Origin: Gammaproteobacteria bacterium
Lineage (GTDB): Bacteria; Pseudomonadota; Gammaproteobacteria; Ga0077536
Direction: 5' to 3'
Length of the DNA stretch: 64,000 nucleotides
Assembly: GCA_016209015.1 (NCBI GenBank)
Contig: JACQWY010000017.1
Location: 1 to 64,000, forward strand
A program made the translations under genes and the position numbers. Below, in pieces: positions 1-7,663 of the stretch. The notes below the pieces were generated by a model. That model did not search any database. It worked only from the letters and a program-made list of their open reading frames with translations, and had not been told where the DNA came from. The first letter of the stretch is position 1; every line of letters begins with the position of its first letter.

Positions 1-168
1 CCCCGCGGAGGCGGGGGCCCAGTCGTCGAGCCGTGGCGATCCCGTCGAGCCGCGGGGCGCACGTCGAGGTTCGATGCGTGAGCCGGTCTCGAGATGGGCC
101 CGGGGGTTTACTGTTCCTGCCGCGGGTCACCGACTGGGTCCCCGCGTGCGCGGACGACGATCGACATA

Positions 169-265
169 TGGGGTCGGGTTCAATTTGCAATCGGCTAATG
201 GGGTCAGGTTCGAATGAGAATGGAACCTGACCCCAATACCTACGCGTGACCCCAATACCTACGCG
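169..265. repeat. GGGGTCAGGTTC palindrome with 18-base direct repeats
   Basis: TGGGGTCAGGTTC (199-211) is followed after 11 bases by its perfect reverse complement (223-235). A one-mismatch copy of the same 13-mer lies at 169-181. An 18-base direct repeat, GACCCCAATACCTACGCG, occurs at 229-246 and 248-265 and runs up to the ribosome binding site of the next gene. It resembles REP-type palindromes spread by RAYT transposases, but no transposase is in the window. Bases 1-168 hold no supported gene; a GC hairpin at 1-16 may be the end of an upstream unit. Confidence 0.75.
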
Positions 266-279
266 GTGGAGGAACGACC

Positions 280-1044
280 ATGAGCAAAGTGCTGTTCGAG
301 GAACGCGACGGAATAGCGATCGTCACCATCAATCGTCCGGAGCGCCTGAATGCCTGCGACTTCGAGACCTACGGCCTGCTCGCCGACGCGTGGGCGCGCT
401 TCCGCGACGATCCGAAGCTGCGCGTCGCGATCCTCACGGGCAGCGGCGAACGTGCGTTCTGCGCGGGCAGCGACATCAAATCGAACTATGCGGAGAATCG
501 CGCGGCCGAAGAGCCCGTGAACCGGCTCTTTCCCGTGCTCGCGACGATGACGAAGCCGATCATCGCGGCCATCCACGGCCACTGCAACGGCGGCGGTCTC
601 GAGCAGGCGCTCGCCTGCGACATGCGCGTCGCCTCGACGAACGCGCAGTTCGGCCTCGGCGAAGTGCGGCTCGGTCTCCTGCCCGGCGGCGGCGGCACGC
701 AACGCCTGCCGCGGCTCATCCCGCTCGGTCGCGCGCTCGAACTGCTCTACACCGGCTCGCGCATCGGCGCGGAGGAGGCATGGCGCCTCGGACTCGTCGA
801 TCATCTCGTCCCGCCGGAGCGCGTGCTCGCGAAGAGCGTCGAGATCGCGGGCGAAATCTGCAAGAGCGCGCCGCTCGCGGTGGAGAAGATCCGCGAGGCC
901 GCACTCGGCGGTCTCGACCTCACGCTCGAGGAAGGTCTCGCGCTCGAGGCGCGGAATTTCCTGTTCCTGCGCGACACGGAGGATTCCGTGGAAGGCGCTC
1001 AGGCATTCGCGGAGAAGCGCGCGCCGGTGTGGCGGGGGCGTTGA
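280..1044 (+). CDS. Enoyl-CoA hydratase/isomerase (crotonase family)
   Basis: A 254-residue crotonase, the normal length for the family, likely hydrating or isomerising an enoyl-CoA in beta-oxidation-type metabolism in the cytoplasm. The N-terminal INRPERLNA motif, the oxyanion-hole region (AIHGHCNGGG, about 97-106) and the GLLPGGGGTQRLPR stretch (about 132-145) are all present. Both glutamates that act in rat enoyl-CoA hydratase align here as Glu108 and Glu128, so true hydratase activity is plausible. The start is fixed by GGAGG 8 bases upstream of ATG. The gene is preceded directly by a palindromic repeat and stands alone. The CoA substrate cannot be told from sequence. Confidence 0.9.
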   Translation: MSKVLFEERDGIAIVTINRPERLNACDFETYGLLADAWARFRDDPKLRVAILTGSGERAFCAGSDIKSNYAENRAAEEPVNRLFPVLATMTKPIIAAIHGHCNGGGLEQALACDMRVASTNAQFGLGEVRLGLLPGGGGTQRLPRLIPLGRALELLYTGSRIGAEEAWRLGLVDHLVPPERVLAKSVEIAGEICKSAPLAVEKIREAALGGLDLTLEEGLALEARNFLFLRDTEDSVEGAQAFAEKRAPVWRGR

Positions 1045-1716
1045 ACGCGATTGTCTAAGTAACGTGTGGCGCGCACGTCGCTCGGCGCAGCGACCGGGCC
1101 CGGATGGCGTTTTTTCATTGAAGCCAATAGGGCAGAAAGCCGATAAGCTGTGCGCCGCCGCCTCTGCGCGGCCTCATCGCGGCCTGCTCCGAACGCCCAT
1201 ATCGGCGAGCAGCCGGTGCAATCGCTCCATCATCGCGAGCTTCGAATCCGCGTCCGCAGTGCCCGGTATCGCCGGCGCGAGCCCGTCTCGCCGTCGCCTC
1301 GTCATGGCGTGCGCGCCGAGTGTCCCGGGCGCGTCGGCACACCGCGAGCGCAGTTTCGCGCGCCACGAAAGAGAGAGGAGTTCGTCCGCATGTGTCGTCA
1401 GCGCCGTCGCTTCGAGAACCCCGCGCGTGTGCCGGTGTCCATCGAGTGCGCCTGCAGTGAGATTGCGAGGCGGGAAACGGCGAGTCGCCTGGCGGCGCGG
1501 TCGAACGCATGCCGGAGAGGACATGCGCATGCGGCAATCCGATAATTCAGGGACGCGCGTGTCATCGCGAACCGCAGGTTCCGGCGAAGGAGCCAAGGAA
1601 GACGGGAGTCCGCGCGCGGACGGCCCCGGTCCCCGGAGAGAGAGCGCATCGCGCCCGGGCGCAGTGCGAGCGGTGAGGGCGGCGGCGACAGGCGTCAGAG
1701 AAACTCAGGAGGCTGT
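1045..1716. other. 672-base stretch without a supported gene
   Basis: Open frames exist on both strands here, but all are arginine/alanine-rich translations typical of GC-rich DNA, none has a recognisable domain and no convincing ribosome site was seen. The stretch lies directly upstream of an ANTAR regulator, so a long leader or a small RNA is possible; I see no hairpin pair that I can defend. Annotated as empty. Confidence 0.5.
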
Positions 1717-2349
1717 ATGACGCATTCCATTCTGATGATCGAGGCCCATGCGGGATCCGGGGCGAGCGTTCGTCCCGCGCTCGCCGCGCTCGATTTCGAG
1801 GTGACGGTCGCCGAGTCGTGCCGGAGCTCGCATGCGATCCTCGACGCGCGCGACGACTTCCATCTCGCTCTCGTCGATTACCATCCGCACGCCGCCGCGG
1901 CGCACGCCGAAGGGTGCGGTCTCGACTGCGATTACCTGCGATCACGCCGGCTGCCGTTCGTCGTGATGAGCGAGCGCCACGACCGGGACGTCGTGAAGGC
2001 CTCCGTCGATGCCGGCGCGCTCGGTTTCATTCCGAAATCCGCGGGGCCCGAGTTCATCCTGCCGGTGATGGCGACGGCCGTCGCGCGCGCTGCCGAACTG
2101 CGCGAGCTGAAGGGATCGATCTCGCGCATGTCCGAGACCATCGCGTCGAAACGCGCGATGCATCTCGCGACCGGCATCGTGATGGAACGTTATCGTCTCA
2201 CCGACAACGACGCGGCGCGTCTCCTGCGCTACTTCGCGCGCAGCCATCGCATTTCGCTCGACGAAGCGGCGGACCGCATCATGAGCAAAGCCGGCTCGCT
2301 CGACCTGCTCGCCGCGGCGCATCGCTTCGTACAGCGCTTCGTGCCCTGA
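1717..2349 (+). CDS. ANTAR-domain response regulator (AmiR/NasR type)
   Basis: A 210-residue protein with an N-terminal receiver-like domain (about 1-125) and a C-terminal ANTAR domain (about 135-195, including ATGIVMERYRLTDNDAARLL). ANTAR proteins bind paired hairpins in leader RNAs and act as antiterminators. The receiver keeps an aspartate at the expected phosphorylation site (Asp54, LALVDYHP) and a lysine near 108 (GFIPKSA), but the acidic pocket after the first strand is reduced (MIEAHA), so phosphorylation is uncertain. AGGAGG sits 6 bases before ATG. No partner kinase or target operon adjoins it; the RNA targets are unknown. The 79-base gap to the next gene contains TATGCT, a possible -10 element. 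Confidence 0.85.
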   Translation: MTHSILMIEAHAGSGASVRPALAALDFEVTVAESCRSSHAILDARDDFHLALVDYHPHAAAAHAEGCGLDCDYLRSRRLPFVVMSERHDRDVVKASVDAGALGFIPKSAGPEFILPVMATAVARAAELRELKGSISRMSETIASKRAMHLATGIVMERYRLTDNDAARLLRYFARSHRISLDEAADRIMSKAGSLDLLAAAHRFVQRFVP

Positions 2350-2428
2350 AGCGCCGGCCGGCGCGAGCATTTCCGCGTCCGGCCCGTTATGCTCTCCGCT
2401 CTTTCGAACACGCAAGAGGGAGCTCTCC

Positions 2429-3190
2429 ATGTCCGATCTCGACAAGAAGATCGTCCTCGTCACCGGCGGCAGCACCGGCATCGGCCGGGCCACGGCGCAC
2501 ATCCTGGCGCGCGAAGGCGCGGTGGTGATCATCGCGGACCTGCAGGATGCCGAAGGCGCGAAGACGGTGGACGACATCCGCGCCGCGGGCGGCACGGCGG
2601 AATACCACCACGTCGACGTCGCCGAATACGATCAGGTCACCGCGCTCGTCGCCGACGTCGCCGCGCGTCACGGCGGCCTCGACGGTGCGTTCAACAATGC
2701 CGGCATCGAAGGCCCGACGGCGAAGATCCAGGCCGTCTCGCTCGACGACTGGCAGCGCGTCATCCGCGTCAACCTGACCGGCGTGTTCGTGTGTCTGAAA
2801 GCGGAAATCGAACAGATGGTGAAGCAGAGTCGCGGCGGCTCGATCGTGAGCACCGCATCCGTCGCGGGCCTCATCGGACTGCCGGGCGCCGCGAGCTACA
2901 ACGCGGCAAAGCACGGCGTCGTCGGCCTCACGAAGACGGTCGCGCTCGAATACGCCTCGCGCAATATCCGCGTGAACGCGGTCTGCCCGGGCTTCATCGA
3001 AACGCCCATGCTCAATCGCGTCACGGATGCGAGCGCGAAGATCCGCGAGCAGCTCATCGGCCAGGTGCCGCTGAAGCGTGTCGCACAACCCTCGGAGATC
3101 GGCGAGATGGTGTGCTTCCTGCTTTCGGAGAAATCGAGCTACGTCACGGGCCAGGCGCTCGCCGTCGACGGCGGTTGGATCGCGCAATGA
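2429..3190 (+). CDS. SDR family NAD(P)-dependent oxidoreductase
   Basis: A 253-residue classical short-chain dehydrogenase. It has the TGGSTGIG nucleotide motif near residue 13, NNAG, a catalytic serine (STASVAG) and YNAAK for the Tyr/Lys pair, and ends with the family-typical VTGQALAVDGGW. It probably oxidises or reduces a hydroxy/keto group on an acyl-CoA or alcohol substrate; the C-terminal glycine-rich end resembles 3-oxoacyl-ACP reductase and 3-hydroxyacyl dehydrogenase types. GAGGGAG precedes the ATG. Its stop overlaps the start of the MaoC-like gene (ATGA), so the two are translationally coupled and likely act on the same substrate class. Confidence 0.9.
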   Translation: MSDLDKKIVLVTGGSTGIGRATAHILAREGAVVIIADLQDAEGAKTVDDIRAAGGTAEYHHVDVAEYDQVTALVADVAARHGGLDGAFNNAGIEGPTAKIQAVSLDDWQRVIRVNLTGVFVCLKAEIEQMVKQSRGGSIVSTASVAGLIGLPGAASYNAAKHGVVGLTKTVALEYASRNIRVNAVCPGFIETPMLNRVTDASAKIREQLIGQVPLKRVAQPSEIGEMVCFLLSEKSSYVTGQALAVDGGWIAQ

Positions 3191-3651
3191 GCGGCGAACG
3201 TCCCGAGTCGCTGCAGCGCGGGCTGCATTTCGCCGATCAGTACGTCGGTCGCCGCTTCCGCAGCGGCACACGCACGATCACCGAGTTCGATCTCATGAGC
3301 TTCGTGACGAGCGCGGGCTTCAACGAGGATCTCTTCCTCGACGCCGCCGCACCGGCCGAGCTCGGCTTCACCGGCCGGCTCGTGCCCGGCGCGCTCACGC
3401 TCGCGATCGCCGAAGGTCTCGTCATCTCGAGCGGCGCGCTGTCCGGCACGGGCATGGCGTTCCTCGGCGGCAGCATCGAGACGAAAGCGCCCGTCTATGT
3501 CGGCGACACGCTCGAAGTGTGGGTCGAGGTCACCGCCGCGCGCATGACCTCGCGCGGTGATCGCGGTGTCGTGACCACGCGCAACGAGGTCCGTAACCAG
3601 CGCGGGGAGCTCGTGCTCGTCTTCACCCCGTCGCGGATGATCAAGGCCTGA
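3187..3651 (+). CDS. MaoC-like (hot-dog fold) acyl-CoA hydratase
   Basis: A 154-residue single hot-dog domain protein. The segment ITEFDLMSFVTSAGFNEDLF and the later GRLVPGALTLAIAEGL are typical of MaoC/(R)-hydratase proteins, in which an Asp/His-type hydratase motif sits near the N-terminus; here the motif is diverged, so thioesterase-like or non-hydratase function is possible. The start was placed at 3187 because it overlaps the stop of the SDR gene by four bases (ATGA). With the SDR it would form a two-step module, hydration of an enoyl-CoA and oxidation of the hydroxy product. Substrate unknown. Confidence 0.8.
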   Translation: MSGERPESLQRGLHFADQYVGRRFRSGTRTITEFDLMSFVTSAGFNEDLFLDAAAPAELGFTGRLVPGALTLAIAEGLVISSGALSGTGMAFLGGSIETKAPVYVGDTLEVWVEVTAARMTSRGDRGVVTTRNEVRNQRGELVLVFTPSRMIKA

Positions 3652-3653
3652 CG

Positions 3654-3680
3654 GGCTGGCGCAGCACGCCTGCGCCAGCC
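3654..3680. terminator. Hairpin between convergent genes
   Basis: A perfect 11-base stem, GGCTGGCGCAG (3654-3664) with CTGCGCCAGCC (3670-3680) and a 5-base loop, lies just after the MaoC-like stop and 30 bases before the convergent gene end. There is no long U tract, so it may act as a bidirectional transcript end or RNA stabiliser. Confidence 0.5.
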
Positions 3681-3709
3681 GCCTCTCCCTCACCCGCGCG
3701 ACACGCCCT

Positions 3710-4159
3710 TCAGGGTTCGCGCAAGGAGACCGCGAGCCGTTCGCCCGGCGCGAGTGCCCCGCCCAGCGTCACGCTGATCATGCGATCGGGGGCGCGATGC
3801 CGCGTCGCGTGGGCGCGCGGCACCGGGTGATCGGCGTGGACGCGCTCGTGGCCCTCGGCATCGAGGATCGCGACGTGCATGACGGCGTCGTGCGCGAGCG
3901 GCGAGCTCTGCACGGGGTGCAGACGGGCATCGACGCGGATCGCGTCGGGACCGGTCGCGCTCGCCGAGAGCTCCGTCACGCGCAGCCCGGCCGGCACCGC
4001 GGGATCGAGGCTGACCGGCAACGTATTCGACGGGCCGTCGGGTTCGCCGTCCGCCGTCGCGACGGCGGGCAACAGGGTGGAGACGAGCAGTGCGGCGCAG
4101 AGCGCGAACGTGCGAGTTCCCGGACTGCGCGCGGCCGAAAGTGCTGGGTGTCGAATCAT
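3710..4159 (-). CDS. Exported protein of unknown function
   Basis: A 149-residue protein with a plausible signal peptide: basic start MIRHPALSAAR, hydrophobic core FALCAALLVSTLL and an alanine-rich cleavage region near PAVATADG, so the mature form is probably periplasmic. The mature part is short, beta-rich looking (VSLDPAVPAGLRVTELSASATGPDAIRVDARLHP) and carries no cysteine pair after cleavage. The ATG at 4159 was chosen over one seven codons upstream because GCAGGAGAAG sits at the right distance. It lies 71 bases downstream of a small membrane/histidine protein on the same strand and is probably co-transcribed with it. I do not recognise a family. Confidence 0.6.
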   Translation of the reverse strand: MIRHPALSAARSPGTRTFALCAALLVSTLLPAVATADGEPDGPSNTLPVSLDPAVPAGLRVTELSASATGPDAIRVDARLHPVQSSPLAHDAVMHVAILDAEGHERVHADHPVPRAHATRHRAPDRMISVTLGGALAPGERLAVSLREP

Positions 4160-4230
4160 GTGCTTCTCCTGCGGCCTCACCGGCGCGTCGCGACGACGCG
4201 GCGGCGGCCAGTCCGAACCGGAACGAAAGA

Positions 4231-4554
4231 TCAGGTCGGAGCGGAGACGGGGGGCGCGCGTGCGCTGTAGGCGGTGTCGAAAATCGCGGCGTGGCGCGAG
4301 ATCGCCGTGAACGCCGCGGTGTGATGCGGCGCCGGCGCCGCGACCGGCGGCGGCACTGCGGGCAGACCGCCTCCGAGCTCGTCCGCCGCGGCACAGAGCA
4401 GGCAGGCATGGTCGAGGCGGTCCTTGCCGAGCTCGTGGGCGACGGCATGATCGAGCGCGTGGAGCTGGGCGAGCAGGAGACCGGCGGCCAGCAGCAGGCG
4501 CCAGACGATCCGTCCGCGCCGGCTTTGTACCGTTTCCGTCGATCCCTTCAGCAT
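4231..4554 (-). CDS. Small membrane protein with His/Cys motif (DUF2946-like)
   Basis: A 107-residue protein with one N-terminal hydrophobic segment (RLLLAAGLLLAQLHAL, about 19-34) followed by a histidine-rich stretch and CLLC (HALDHAVAHELG, then LDHACLLCAAADELG). This layout recalls small proteins often labelled DUF2946 or zinc-uptake chaperone, which pair a membrane anchor with His and Cys metal ligands. Metal binding is therefore an inference, not shown. It precedes an exported protein on the same strand, suggesting a two-gene unit. No TonB receptor or metal transporter is adjacent. Start uncertain: only a weak ribosome site is seen. Confidence 0.5.
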   Translation of the reverse strand: MLKGSTETVQSRRGRIVWRLLLAAGLLLAQLHALDHAVAHELGKDRLDHACLLCAAADELGGGLPAVPPPVAAPAPHHTAAFTAISRHAAIFDTAYSARAPPVSAPT

Positions 4555-4631
4555 GCGTTCTGCGCCCTGAGCCGTGTCCGGTCCATGCTACGCCCGGGCC
4601 CTGGCGCCTGCCAACCGCCGTGCGCCCGCGC

Positions 4632-5798
4632 TCAGTAGGATTTCGGCAGACCGAGCACGCGCTCGGCGATGTAACTCAGGATCAGCGGCGGACTGATCGG
4701 CGCGATGCGGTGGATCATCACCTCGCGCATGTAGCGCTCGACGTGATACTCCTTCGCGTAGCCCATACCGCCGTGGGTCATCACGGCATTCGTGCAGGTC
4801 GAGAACGCGGCCTCGGCGGCGAGATACTTCGCGGCATTCGCCTCGGCACCGCAGTCCTCGCCCTTGTCGAACTTCGCCGCGGCATTGAACACCATGAGAT
4901 TCGCCGCCTCGAGGTTCGCCCAGTTCGAGGCGAGCGGATGCTGGATCGCCTGGTTCTGCCCGATCGGCCTATCGAAGACGACGCGCTCCTTCGCGTACTG
5001 CGTCGCGCGCTTCAGCGCACAGCGTCCCACACCGACGAGCCCTGCGGCGATGAGGATGCGCTCGGCGTTCAGACCCTGCAGCAGGTATTTGAAGCCGCGG
5101 CCTTCCTCGCCGATGCGGTGCTCGACGGGGATCGGGAGGCCATCGAAGAAGAGCTCGTTCGAATCGACGCAGGCGCGGCCCATCTTCTCGATCGGGTGGA
5201 TCGCGACGTAGCGCCGATCGAGATCGGTGTAGAAGAGCGAGAGGCCGTCGACGGGCCGCTTCGTTTCCTCGAGCGGCGTAGTGCGGGCGATGAGCAGGAT
5301 CTTGTTCGCCTCCTGCGCGGTCGAGATCCACACCTTCTCGCCGTGCACGACGTAGTGATCGCCCTGGCGTACGGCGCGGGTCTTCAGACGCGTGGTGTCG
5401 TGGCCGGTGTTCGGCTCGGTGACGCCGAAGCAGGCGATGTCGTCGCGGCGGATGAGGCGCGGCAGCCAGGTGCGCTTCTGCTCCTCGCTGCCGAAAGCGA
5501 GCATCGGCTTGAGTCCGAAGAAGCCGATGCCGACGGCCGAGACGCCCGCGTTGCCGGCGCCGGATTCCGCGATCGCCTGCAGCACGATCGCCGCTTCGGT
5601 CACGCCGAGGCCCGAGCCGCCGTATTCCTCGGGCACGTGGATGCCGATGAAGCCCGCGTCGGCGAGCGCACGGCAGAAGTCCTCGGGGAACTCGCCGGAT
5701 CTGTCGTGCTCGAGCCAGTAGCGGTCGTCGAAGCGGGCGAGCGTCTTGAAGACGCTGTCGCGGATCTGCTGCTGTTCTATCGTCCAGGTGAAATCCAT
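4632..5798 (-). CDS. Acyl-CoA dehydrogenase
   Basis: A 388-residue flavoprotein of standard length that oxidises acyl-CoA to enoyl-CoA and passes electrons to ETF. Seen in order: the N-terminal helical domain with DFTWTIEQQQIRDSV, the FAD-contact segment CFGVTEPNTGHDTTRLKTRA, a middle beta domain ending in EKMGRACVDSNELFFDG, and the C-terminal helices with THGGMGYAKEYHVERYMREV. The start at 5798 was chosen because GAGGA stands 8 bases upstream and because the longer frame would run into a repeat element (5827-5961). It is followed by the DUF2946-like pair on the same strand but 77 bases away. The chain-length preference cannot be read from sequence. Confidence 0.9.
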   Translation of the reverse strand: MDFTWTIEQQQIRDSVFKTLARFDDRYWLEHDRSGEFPEDFCRALADAGFIGIHVPEEYGGSGLGVTEAAIVLQAIAESGAGNAGVSAVGIGFFGLKPMLAFGSEEQKRTWLPRLIRRDDIACFGVTEPNTGHDTTRLKTRAVRQGDHYVVHGEKVWISTAQEANKILLIARTTPLEETKRPVDGLSLFYTDLDRRYVAIHPIEKMGRACVDSNELFFDGLPIPVEHRIGEEGRGFKYLLQGLNAERILIAAGLVGVGRCALKRATQYAKERVVFDRPIGQNQAIQHPLASNWANLEAANLMVFNAAAKFDKGEDCGAEANAAKYLAAEAAFSTCTNAVMTHGGMGYAKEYHVERYMREVMIHRIAPISPPLILSYIAERVLGLPKSY

Positions 5799-5826
5799 GG
5801 TCGGGTTCCTCGGATGCTCGGGCTGC

Positions 5827-5961
5827 GAAGCTCTGAAGGGGCCCATCCTGGACTTTTCGGAGCGCGGCCGGCAAGACGCAGGGTGCTTGCCGGGTGCCGG
5901 TGAACGAGGGCTCGCGCGCCGCGTTCCGCGGCACATCCGCGTGCCGCAGGAAGTCCCGAAT
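5827..5961. repeat. Diverged copy of the MITE-like element of 63.2 kb
   Basis: This spacer aligns with the element at 63184-63405: GAAGCTCTGAA, then CCATCCTGGACTTTTC, then GGCAAG..CTTGCCG and a GGCACATCC..GTGCCGC hairpin occur in the same order. It carries only one inner unit, is more GC-rich, and lacks the right terminal repeat, so it is an older, decayed copy. It fills most of the gap between the acyl-CoA dehydrogenase start and the crotonase stop. Confidence 0.7.
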
Positions 5962-5977
5962 GCGCCGCGTGTGTCCT

Positions 5978-6778
5978 CTACTTGCCGGTGAAGCGCGGTG
6001 GCCGGCGTTCGCGGAACGCGTTCACGGCCTCCTGGTGATCGGCGGTACGGTTCGACTGGATTTCATAGGCGATGCCGGTGTCGAAAATCTGGTGCGCGAG
6101 CGCCTTGAGTCCGAGGTTCGCCGTGACCTTCGTCCAGCGGATGGCCTTCGTCGCGCCCTTCGCGAGCCGCTCCGCCACGCCGTAGGCCTGGGCATCGAGC
6201 TCCGCGAGCGGCACGGCGCGGTTGATGAGGCCGATGCGCACGGCTTCCGGCGCGGCGATGAGATCGCCGGTCAGCAGGAACTCCTTTGCACGCGTGTAAC
6301 CGATGAGTTGCGGCCAGAGGATGCAGCCACCGTCGCCCGCGACGAGGCCGACGGAGACGTGCGGGTCGCCGATCCTCGCCTGCTCGGCGGCAATGACGAT
6401 GTCGGAACAGAGCGCCAGCGACGCGCCGAGGCCGGTGGCGTGGCCGTTCATGCGGCAAACGATCGGCTTCTCGACCTCGAGCTGTCCGAAGAAGATGCCC
6501 TTCGCCTCGAGCGCGGTGCGCTCGAAGGTTTCCTGATCGTCGATTGCGTCCTGCATCCATTTCAGATCGCCGCCGGCACAGAACGCCTTGCCCATGCCGG
6601 TGAGCACGACGACGTCGGAATCCGGATCCTGCTGCACGTCGTACAAGACGCGCGAGAGCTCGCCGTGCAGGCGCGCGTTGACGGCGTTGAGCGCGTCGGG
6701 GCGGTTCAAGGCGACCGTCAGGATGCGCTCGCGATAGCTGAATTCGATGTGCTCGTAACGTGATTGGTCGATGGCCAT
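5978..6778 (-). CDS. Crotonase-family protein lacking the hydratase glutamates
   Basis: A 266-residue crotonase-fold protein. The VALNRPDALNAVNARLH start, the AFCAGGDLKWM loop (about 66-75) and the MNGHATGLGASLALCSD helix (about 110-126) identify the family. At the positions of the two rat hydratase glutamates it has Ser120 and His140 (GDPHVSVGL), so classical hydration is unlikely; isomerase, hydrolase or lyase chemistry on a CoA ester is more plausible. GGGGGAG precedes ATG 6778. It lies 180 bases upstream of the acyl-CoA dehydrogenase on the same strand, separated by a repeat. Downstream CoA-ester genes suggest a degradation role. Confidence 0.85.
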   Translation of the reverse strand: MAIDQSRYEHIEFSYRERILTVALNRPDALNAVNARLHGELSRVLYDVQQDPDSDVVVLTGMGKAFCAGGDLKWMQDAIDDQETFERTALEAKGIFFGQLEVEKPIVCRMNGHATGLGASLALCSDIVIAAEQARIGDPHVSVGLVAGDGGCILWPQLIGYTRAKEFLLTGDLIAAPEAVRIGLINRAVPLAELDAQAYGVAERLAKGATKAIRWTKVTANLGLKALAHQIFDTGIAYEIQSNRTADHQEAVNAFRERRPPRFTGK

Positions 6779-6872
6779 GGTGATGCTCCCCCGAAACGGG
6801 ATGGTTGTGCCGATGTGGCGCGCTGCGGACGGTACCGCAGGGCGTTGTACCATCGTGGCCCGCCGTTTGCCC

Positions 6873-6950
6873 ACTTATCAACAGGGGTCGGAGGGACTTT
6901 TCCGATTCCCGTGACTTTCTCGAAACCCCCTCCGACCCCGGTGGATAAGT
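6873..6950. repeat. GGGGTCGGAGGG palindrome, copy 1
   Basis: The left arm reads ACTTATCAACAGGGGTCGG and the right arm CCGACCCCGGTGGATAAGT, near-perfect reverse complements, with about 40 bases between. It is REP-like and forms a tandem with the next copy 15 bases on. Related copies are at 6966-7024, 15080-15189 and 44519-44578. Confidence 0.8.
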
Positions 6951-6965
6951 TCGTGCCGCGAGGGC

Positions 6966-7024
6966 TTTATCAACAGGGGTCGGAGGGGATTAGCAAAAAG
7001 TCCCTCCGACCCCGGTGGATAAGT
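6966..7024. repeat. GGGGTCGGAGGG palindrome, copy 2
   Basis: Second tandem copy: TTTATCAACAGGGGTCGGAG on the left and CCTCCGACCCCGGTGGATAA on the right, with a short centre. It ends 6 bases from the stop codon of the yjbQ gene. Confidence 0.8.
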
Positions 7025-7030
7025 GCGACA

Positions 7031-7450
7031 TCACTCGCCGATGATTTTGACGAGCACGCGCTTCCTGCGGCGGCCGTCGAACTCGCCGTAGAAGATCTGC
7101 TCCCACGGTCCGAAGTCGAGCTTGCCGTTCGTGATCGCGACGACGACCTCGCGGCCCATGACCTGGCGCTTCAGGTGCGCGTCGCCGTTGTCCTCGCCGG
7201 TGTCGTTGTGACGATATTGCGCGACGGGCGCGTGCGGCGCGAGTGTCTCGAGCCAGGCGGCGTAGTCGGCATGCAGGCCGCGCTCGTCGTCGTTGATGAA
7301 GACGGACGCCGTGATGTGCATGGCGTTCACGAGCACGAGCCCTTCGCGCACGCCGCTTTCCCCGAGGCAACTCTCGACCTGGGAGGTGATGTTGAGGAAG
7401 TCGAGGCGGTGCGGCGTCTCGAACCAGAGTTCCTTGCGATAGCTCTTCAT
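7031..7450 (-). CDS. yjbQ: YjbQ/UPF0047 family protein (secondary thiamine-phosphate synthase)
   Basis: A 139-residue protein matching the UPF0047 family over its whole length: [17 protein letters not shown] at the start, then [36 protein letters not shown] and [20 protein letters not shown], which carry the conserved His and acidic residues of the trimeric fold. Members show weak thiamine-phosphate synthase activity in vitro; the physiological role is not settled. ATG 7450 is preferred because it begins the conserved part and has GAGG upstream. The gene stands between a repeat pair and the divergent aminotransferase gene. Confidence 0.9.
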   Translation of the reverse strand: MKSYRKELWFETPHRLDFLNITSQVESCLGESGVREGLVLVNAMHITASVFINDDERGLHADYAAWLETLAPHAPVAQYRHNDTGEDNGDAHLKRQVMGREVVVAITNGKLDFGPWEQIFYGEFDGRRRKRVLVKIIGE

Positions 7451-7663
7451 GGGGGCGGCCTCGTGGGGGATGCTGCATTCTCGCACGGCGGCGCTGCGCG
7501 CGTTCCCGGGCCCGGCCGTTGCAAGCGCCCAGCCGCGCGATTCGCGGTCTTCCGCGGGGTCCGCGGCGCACTAGGCGTCCCCGGGCAAAGATGGTAGCTT
7601 CCCGCCAGCCGCGGCCTGCGCGGGCAGGCGCCGCGTTCCCGAAATCAACCAGCCGAGAATCCC

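Noticed and set aside
33-230. A 65-codon gene at the window start
   Set aside because: It reads through the palindromic repeat and has no ribosome site.
1064-1720. A 218-codon plus-strand gene before the ANTAR regulator
   Set aside because: Arg/Ser-rich, no domain, and it overlaps the ribosome site of a real gene.
6873-7024. CRISPR-like array
   Set aside because: Only two tandem units, strongly palindromic arms and no regular spacers; these are REP-like repeats.
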